This document shows positions 5,530 through 7,994 of a stretch of DNA of 7,994 nucleotides, piece by piece (position 1 is the first letter of the stretch; each line of letters begins with the position of its first letter). The stretch is from contig CAJLWS010000061.1 in the NCBI GenBank assembly GCA_905210385.1, forward strand, positions 1 to 7,994. Reading direction: 5' to 3'. Source of the DNA: an uncultured Eubacteriales bacterium (GTDB lineage: Bacteria; Bacillota; Clostridia; Oscillospirales; Oscillospiraceae). A program made the translations under genes and the position numbers. The notes under the pieces were generated by a model that saw nothing but the letters and a program-made list of their open reading frames with translations, did not search any database and was not told the origin of the DNA.

Positions 5530-6218
5530 AGACCGCAGCCCCCGTGAAAACCTCCAAGCTGCTCACCGTCCTGCTGGCCCTCACCACCGCCGTGGCGCTG
5601 CTCACCGGGTCCATCGCCGTGCCCATCCTGTACCGCCCCTTCTACTACCTCCAGATCGGCCCGCTGGAGCTGGAGGAGCGCACGGGGCTGAGCGAGGAGG
5701 AGATCCGCACCGCCTTTGACGAGGTGCTGGACTACTGCACCGGGCGGACGGAGGAGTTCTCCACCGGGGTGCTGGCCTGGTCGGAGAGCGGCCGGGACCA
5801 CTTCACCGATGTTCGGGGGCTGTTCCTGCTGGACCTGCAGATGCTGGCGGAATCCGTCCTGCTGCTCATCATCCTGCTGCTGGTGGGACGACTTACCAAA
5901 CGGAGATCGGCCAAGCTGCTTGGCCGCGGTCCCGCCTTCTGGGCGGGAGCCGGGCTGGGAGCGCTGTTCCTGGTGATCGGCGGCCTGGCCGCCCTGGACT
6001 TCAACCGGGCCTTCACCGTGTTTCACACCATCTTCTTCCCCGGCAAGGACAACTGGATCTTTGACCCGGCCACTGACCAGATCATCACCATCCTGCCCCA
6101 GGCCTTCTTCCGCAACTGTGCCATCCTGATCCTGGCCGTGCTGGTGGCGGGGTGCGCCGCCCTCATCCTGTGGGACCTGTTCCACAAGGGCAGGAAAAAA
6201 GTAGAGAGCCCCGCCTGA
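5526..6218 (+). CDS. TIGR01906/DUF1461 family integral membrane protein
   Basis: The 230-aa product has about four membrane segments: residues 12-35, 100-121, 137-157 and 197-220. Between the first two is a soluble, acidic part, and residues 167-195 carry the family hallmark FHTIFFPGKDNWIFDP followed by ILPQAFF. The length and layout match TIGR01906/DUF1461 proteins, which are found in Firmicutes and have no established function. The start is the ATG at 5526, with AAGGAG (5512-5517) 8 nt upstream. It overlaps the stop of the preceding membrane-protein gene as ATGA, indicating translational coupling and a shared role or complex at the membrane. With the frameshift in that gene, the upstream ribosome stream would stay in this gene's frame and yield a fusion. 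A terminator follows at 6229. Confidence 0.85.
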   Translation: MKTAAPVKTSKLLTVLLALTTAVALLTGSIAVPILYRPFYYLQIGPLELEERTGLSEEEIRTAFDEVLDYCTGRTEEFSTGVLAWSESGRDHFTDVRGLFLLDLQMLAESVLLLIILLLVGRLTKRRSAKLLGRGPAFWAGAGLGALFLVIGGLAALDFNRAFTVFHTIFFPGKDNWIFDPATDQIITILPQAFFRNCAILILAVLVAGCAALILWDLFHKGRKKVESPA

Positions 6219-6228
6219 CAAATCAACA

Positions 6229-6275
6229 ATCCCCCTGGGAACTGTCCGCGGACAGCCCCCAGGGGGATCGCTTTT
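6229..6275. terminator. Bidirectional intrinsic terminator between convergent genes
   Basis: Outer arms ATCCCCCTGGG (6229-6239) and CCCAGGGGGAT (6258-6268) enclose a second perfect stem, CTGTCC/GGACAG (6242-6255). On the plus strand it is followed by CGCTTTT; on the minus strand by TGTTGATTTG. It serves the DUF1461 gene (stop 6218) and yigZ (stop 6282). Confidence 0.85.
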
Positions 6276-6281
6276 CCCATT

Positions 6282-6911
6282 CTATTTGATTGGTACCGGT
6301 TGGAACGCCTCGCCCAGCTCCACCGCCCGGCAGGCCCCGGCGGACAGCTCCACCATCCGGGCGGAAAAGGCGGCCACCCGCTCCTCCGGCAGCAGCAGGC
6401 GCACCGTCACCTGGTCGGTGTACCCGATGTCCCCCAGCACGCCGGCCTGGGCGGCGGCCTCGTTTTTCACCCGCTCAAACAGGCTGTAGGGGCAGGTCAC
6501 CTCCACCTCCACCCACCGGCGGACCACCGAGATCCCCGCCTCATCCAGGGCCAGCTTGGCGGCCTGGGTGTAGGCCCGCACCAACCCCCCTGCCCCCAGC
6601 AGCACGCCGCCGAAGTACCGGGTGACCACGCAGCAGACGTTGGTCACCCCCTCCTTCTGGAGCACCCCCAGCATGGGCTGGCCGGCGGTGCCCTGGGGCT
6701 CCCCGTCGTCGGAGTAGCGCTCCACCCCCCCCCCCCGCAGCCGGTAGCACCAGCAGTTGTGCCGGGCGTCGTGGTGCTTCCTCTTCACCGATTCCAGAAA
6801 GGCCCGGGCTTCCTCCTCCGTCTCCACCGGCCGGAGCTGGCCGATGAAGCGGGAGCGCTTCTCCACCAACTCCGCCTCAGACGGGCCGGTGGGGATGTAG
6901 TATTCCGTCAT
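6282..6911 (-). CDS. yigZ: YigZ/IMPACT (UPF0029) family protein
   Basis: The 209-aa product has the family's usual length. The N-terminal UPF0029 domain has EKRSRFIGQL (17-26), HHDARHNCWCYRLR (46-59), RYSDDGEPQGTAGQP (65-79) and CCVVTRYFGGVLLGAGGL followed by VRAYTQAA. The C-terminal part fits the small DUF1949 ferredoxin-like domain. The bacterial role is not settled; eukaryotic IMPACT regulates the Gcn2 pathway through an added RWD domain that is absent here. The start at 6911 is fixed by AGGAGGTG (6923-6916), with GG 6 nt from the ATG; the frame is open farther upstream, but that part overlaps the GNAT gene. It is the last gene of a minus-strand operon, 16 nt after the GNAT stop. Oddity: an uninterrupted G12 (coding strand, 6736-6725) encodes R59-GGG-V63 in a loop where homologues vary, so length changes would shift the frame. 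Confidence 0.94.
   Translation of the reverse strand: MTEYYIPTGPSEAELVEKRSRFIGQLRPVETEEEARAFLESVKRKHHDARHNCWCYRLRGGGVERYSDDGEPQGTAGQPMLGVLQKEGVTNVCCVVTRYFGGVLLGAGGLVRAYTQAAKLALDEAGISVVRRWVEVEVTCPYSLFERVKNEAAAQAGVLGDIGYTDQVTVRLLLPEERVAAFSARMVELSAGACRAVELGEAFQPVPIK
6725..6736 (-). repeat. Poly-G12 tract within yigZ
   Basis: Twelve consecutive C on the plus strand are twelve G in the coding strand of yigZ. No other mononucleotide run in the window is as long. The tract is in frame at this length. It is a slippage-prone site, either a phase-variable switch or a spot liable to sequencing error. Confidence 0.95.
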
Positions 6912-6927
6912 GGGGCACCTCCTGTTC

Positions 6928-7479
6928 TCAGCGCTGCCGCTCCCAGTCCTCCCCGGGCAGGACATAGCAACAGGTGGGCCGTGAATTTCCGTCCACGTCC
7001 ACGGCGTTCCGGGTCAGGCGGTAGGTAAAGCCCAGCTTCTCGATCACCCGCCGGGACTGGGAATTGAAGTCGGCATGGCTGCAGTGGACCACCGTGCAGC
7101 CCAAATCCTCAAAGGCCCGGCGAAGCATCGCCCGGCCCGCCTCCGGCGCCAGCCCTTGCCCCCAGTAGGGCCGGGCCACCCAGTAGCCCAGCTCCAGCTG
7201 CGCCGCTCCGGCGGGCAGGTCCAGGGGCGGACAGTAGTCCTCCGGCGGGAACAGGCCCACGCTGCCCACCGGCTCCCCGGTCTGCTTGTAAACCAAGGCG
7301 TAGGTCTCCGGCTGGCCCAGGGGGCCATGGATGATCTCCAGGCTGTTTTCCACGCTGGTGTGAACCGGCCACCCTGCCCGGGGCCCCACCTCCGGGTCGG
7401 AAGCCCAACGGTACAGAACCGGCGCGTCCCCGTCCTGCCAGGGGCGCAGCAGCAGCCGGGCGGTCTCTAAGTTCTCCAT
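6928..7479 (-). CDS. GNAT family N-acetyltransferase (RimJ/RimL-like)
   Basis: The product would transfer an acetyl group from acetyl-CoA to an amine, perhaps a protein N-terminus or a small molecule; the substrate cannot be told. The 183-aa protein opens with the RimJ/RimL-type LETARLLLRPW (4-14), has PVGSVGLF (70-77), LGYWVARPYWGQGLAPEAG (97-115) carrying the acetyl-CoA pyrophosphate loop QGLAPEA, and NSQSRRVIEKLGF (139-151). Start: the reading ATG-ACT-ATG offers two ATGs. The one at 7485 is only 1 nt from GGGAGG (7492-7487), so the one at 7479, 7 nt from it, is preferred. This leaves a 2-nt gap after the hflX stop at 7482, and yigZ follows 16 nt later, so the three genes look co-transcribed. 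Codon use is strongly GC-ending, like hflX and yigZ. Confidence 0.92.
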   Translation of the reverse strand: MENLETARLLLRPWQDGDAPVLYRWASDPEVGPRAGWPVHTSVENSLEIIHGPLGQPETYALVYKQTGEPVGSVGLFPPEDYCPPLDLPAGAAQLELGYWVARPYWGQGLAPEAGRAMLRRAFEDLGCTVVHCSHADFNSQSRRVIEKLGFTYRLTRNAVDVDGNSRPTCCYVLPGEDWERQR

Positions 7480-7481
7480 AG

Positions 7482-7994
7482 TCATTCCTCCCACGGCTCC
7501 TTATAAGACGTCCACCCCTCTACCAGGGGGCCCAGCCGGCCAATGGTCTTGTGAGTGCACACCGCCGTGACGTCGATGGTGGCCCCATACTCCACCTGCT
7601 CCACCTTGGCCTCCCGGTAGAGCATGTCCAGCACCCCGCCCTTGTCATAGGGCAGGTGGATGGTCACCCGGCGTTTTCCGGTGTCCAGCCGCCGCTCGAT
7701 GGCGGCCAGCAGCTGGGCCAGCCCTGCCCCGGTCTTAGCGGAGATGGTCACCCGGTCCTCCCCGTGGGGCAGGATCTCCCCGGGCACCCGGTCGCACTTG
7801 TTGAACACCTCCAGCCGGGGCTTGTCCGCCACCCCCAGCTCGTGGATAAGCCGCTCCACCACCTGGGCCTGCTCCATCCAGCGGGGATCGGACACGTCGA
7901 TAACGTGGAGCAGCAGATCGGCGTACTCCAGCTCCTCCAGGGTGGCCTTGAAGGCCTCCACCAGCTGATGGGGCAGCTTGGAGATGAAGCCCAC
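7482..7994 (-). CDS. hflX: GTPase HflX, C-terminal part (gene runs off right edge)
   Basis: HflX is a ribosome-associated GTPase that splits stalled or stress-inactivated ribosomes. Only the last 170 codons are present, of a family of about 400-430 aa. The visible part starts within the G3 motif (VGFISKLPHQLVEAFKATLEE, of DTVGF). It then shows HVIDVSDP (30-37 of the fragment), the G4 motif NKCD (65-68), the G5 motif SAKTG (85-89) and the C-terminal domain ending in KEPWEE with a TGA at 7484-7482. The GTG at the window edge is an internal valine, not a start. It is the first visible gene of a minus-strand operon with the GNAT gene and yigZ. No frameshift or missing motif is seen in the part available. 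Confidence 0.95.
   Translation of the reverse strand: MGFISKLPHQLVEAFKATLEELEYADLLLHVIDVSDPRWMEQAQVVERLIHELGVADKPRLEVFNKCDRVPGEILPHGEDRVTISAKTGAGLAQLLAAIERRLDTGKRRVTIHLPYDKGGVLDMLYREAKVEQVEYGATIDVTAVCTHKTIGRLGPLVEGWTSYKEPWEE

Noticed and set aside
5463..6221. Minus-strand frame of 252 codons opposite the DUF1461 gene
   Set aside because: The Gln/Gly-rich translation is the mirror of hydrophobic codons on the plus strand; it is a shadow frame.
6928..6965. Upstream in-frame start extending yigZ into the GNAT gene
   Set aside because: The AGGAGGTG at 6923-6916 directs initiation at 6911, where family similarity begins.
6300..7028. Plus-strand frame of 242 codons opposite yigZ and the GNAT gene
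   Set aside because: His/Pro/Gly-rich antisense translation; it crosses two real genes and has no supporting signals.

Overview
The window looks like chromosomal DNA from a GC-rich gut-type Firmicute, most likely Oscillospiraceae (Flavonifractor/Oscillibacter-like). The reasons are housekeeping genes with Clostridia-type protein sequences, AGGAGG-type ribosome binding sites, SigA-type promoters, and family pairs typical of Firmicutes (VanZ-like, TIGR01906/DUF1461). The taxonomic placement is inference from sequence style only. There are no tRNA or rRNA genes, CRISPR arrays, transposases or phage genes.

Left part (1-1950): the 5' part of tmcAL (tRNA-Met cytidine acetate ligase, minus strand, running off the left edge) is divergent from ackA (acetate kinase, plus strand, complete). 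A near-consensus SigA promoter lies between them and fixes the ackA start at 730. Both enzymes use acetate and ATP. ackA ends at a hairpin terminator (1985-2022).

Middle (1951-4560): a VanZ-like membrane protein (minus strand) is convergent with ackA. Its reading frame has no stop at the end of the recognisable domain and stays open right across the antisense strand of ackA. Divergent from it is gdhA (hexameric glutamate dehydrogenase, plus strand), with a clear promoter, a CodY-box-like site, phased short repeats and a small palindrome upstream. A GC-rich, hairpin-forming element of about 110-130 nt follows gdhA, then a strong intrinsic terminator.

Right part (4561-7994): after about 320 nt without a gene comes a two-gene plus-strand unit. 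The first gene is a YhhN/TMEM86-type (lysoplasmalogenase family) membrane protein broken by a one-base frameshift in a G4 tract. The second is an intact TIGR01906/DUF1461 membrane protein that overlaps it by ATGA. A bidirectional terminator separates this unit from a convergent minus-strand operon, hflX (3' part, running off the right edge) - GNAT acetyltransferase - yigZ. The yigZ gene carries an uninterrupted run of 12 G inside its coding sequence.

No single new defence or biosynthetic system is visible. The points worth a second look are sequence-level anomalies: the G12 tract in yigZ, the frameshift that fuses two membrane-protein genes, the VanZ frame without a stop, and a sharp change in codon usage near 1951 that coincides with it and could mark a recombination or assembly junction.
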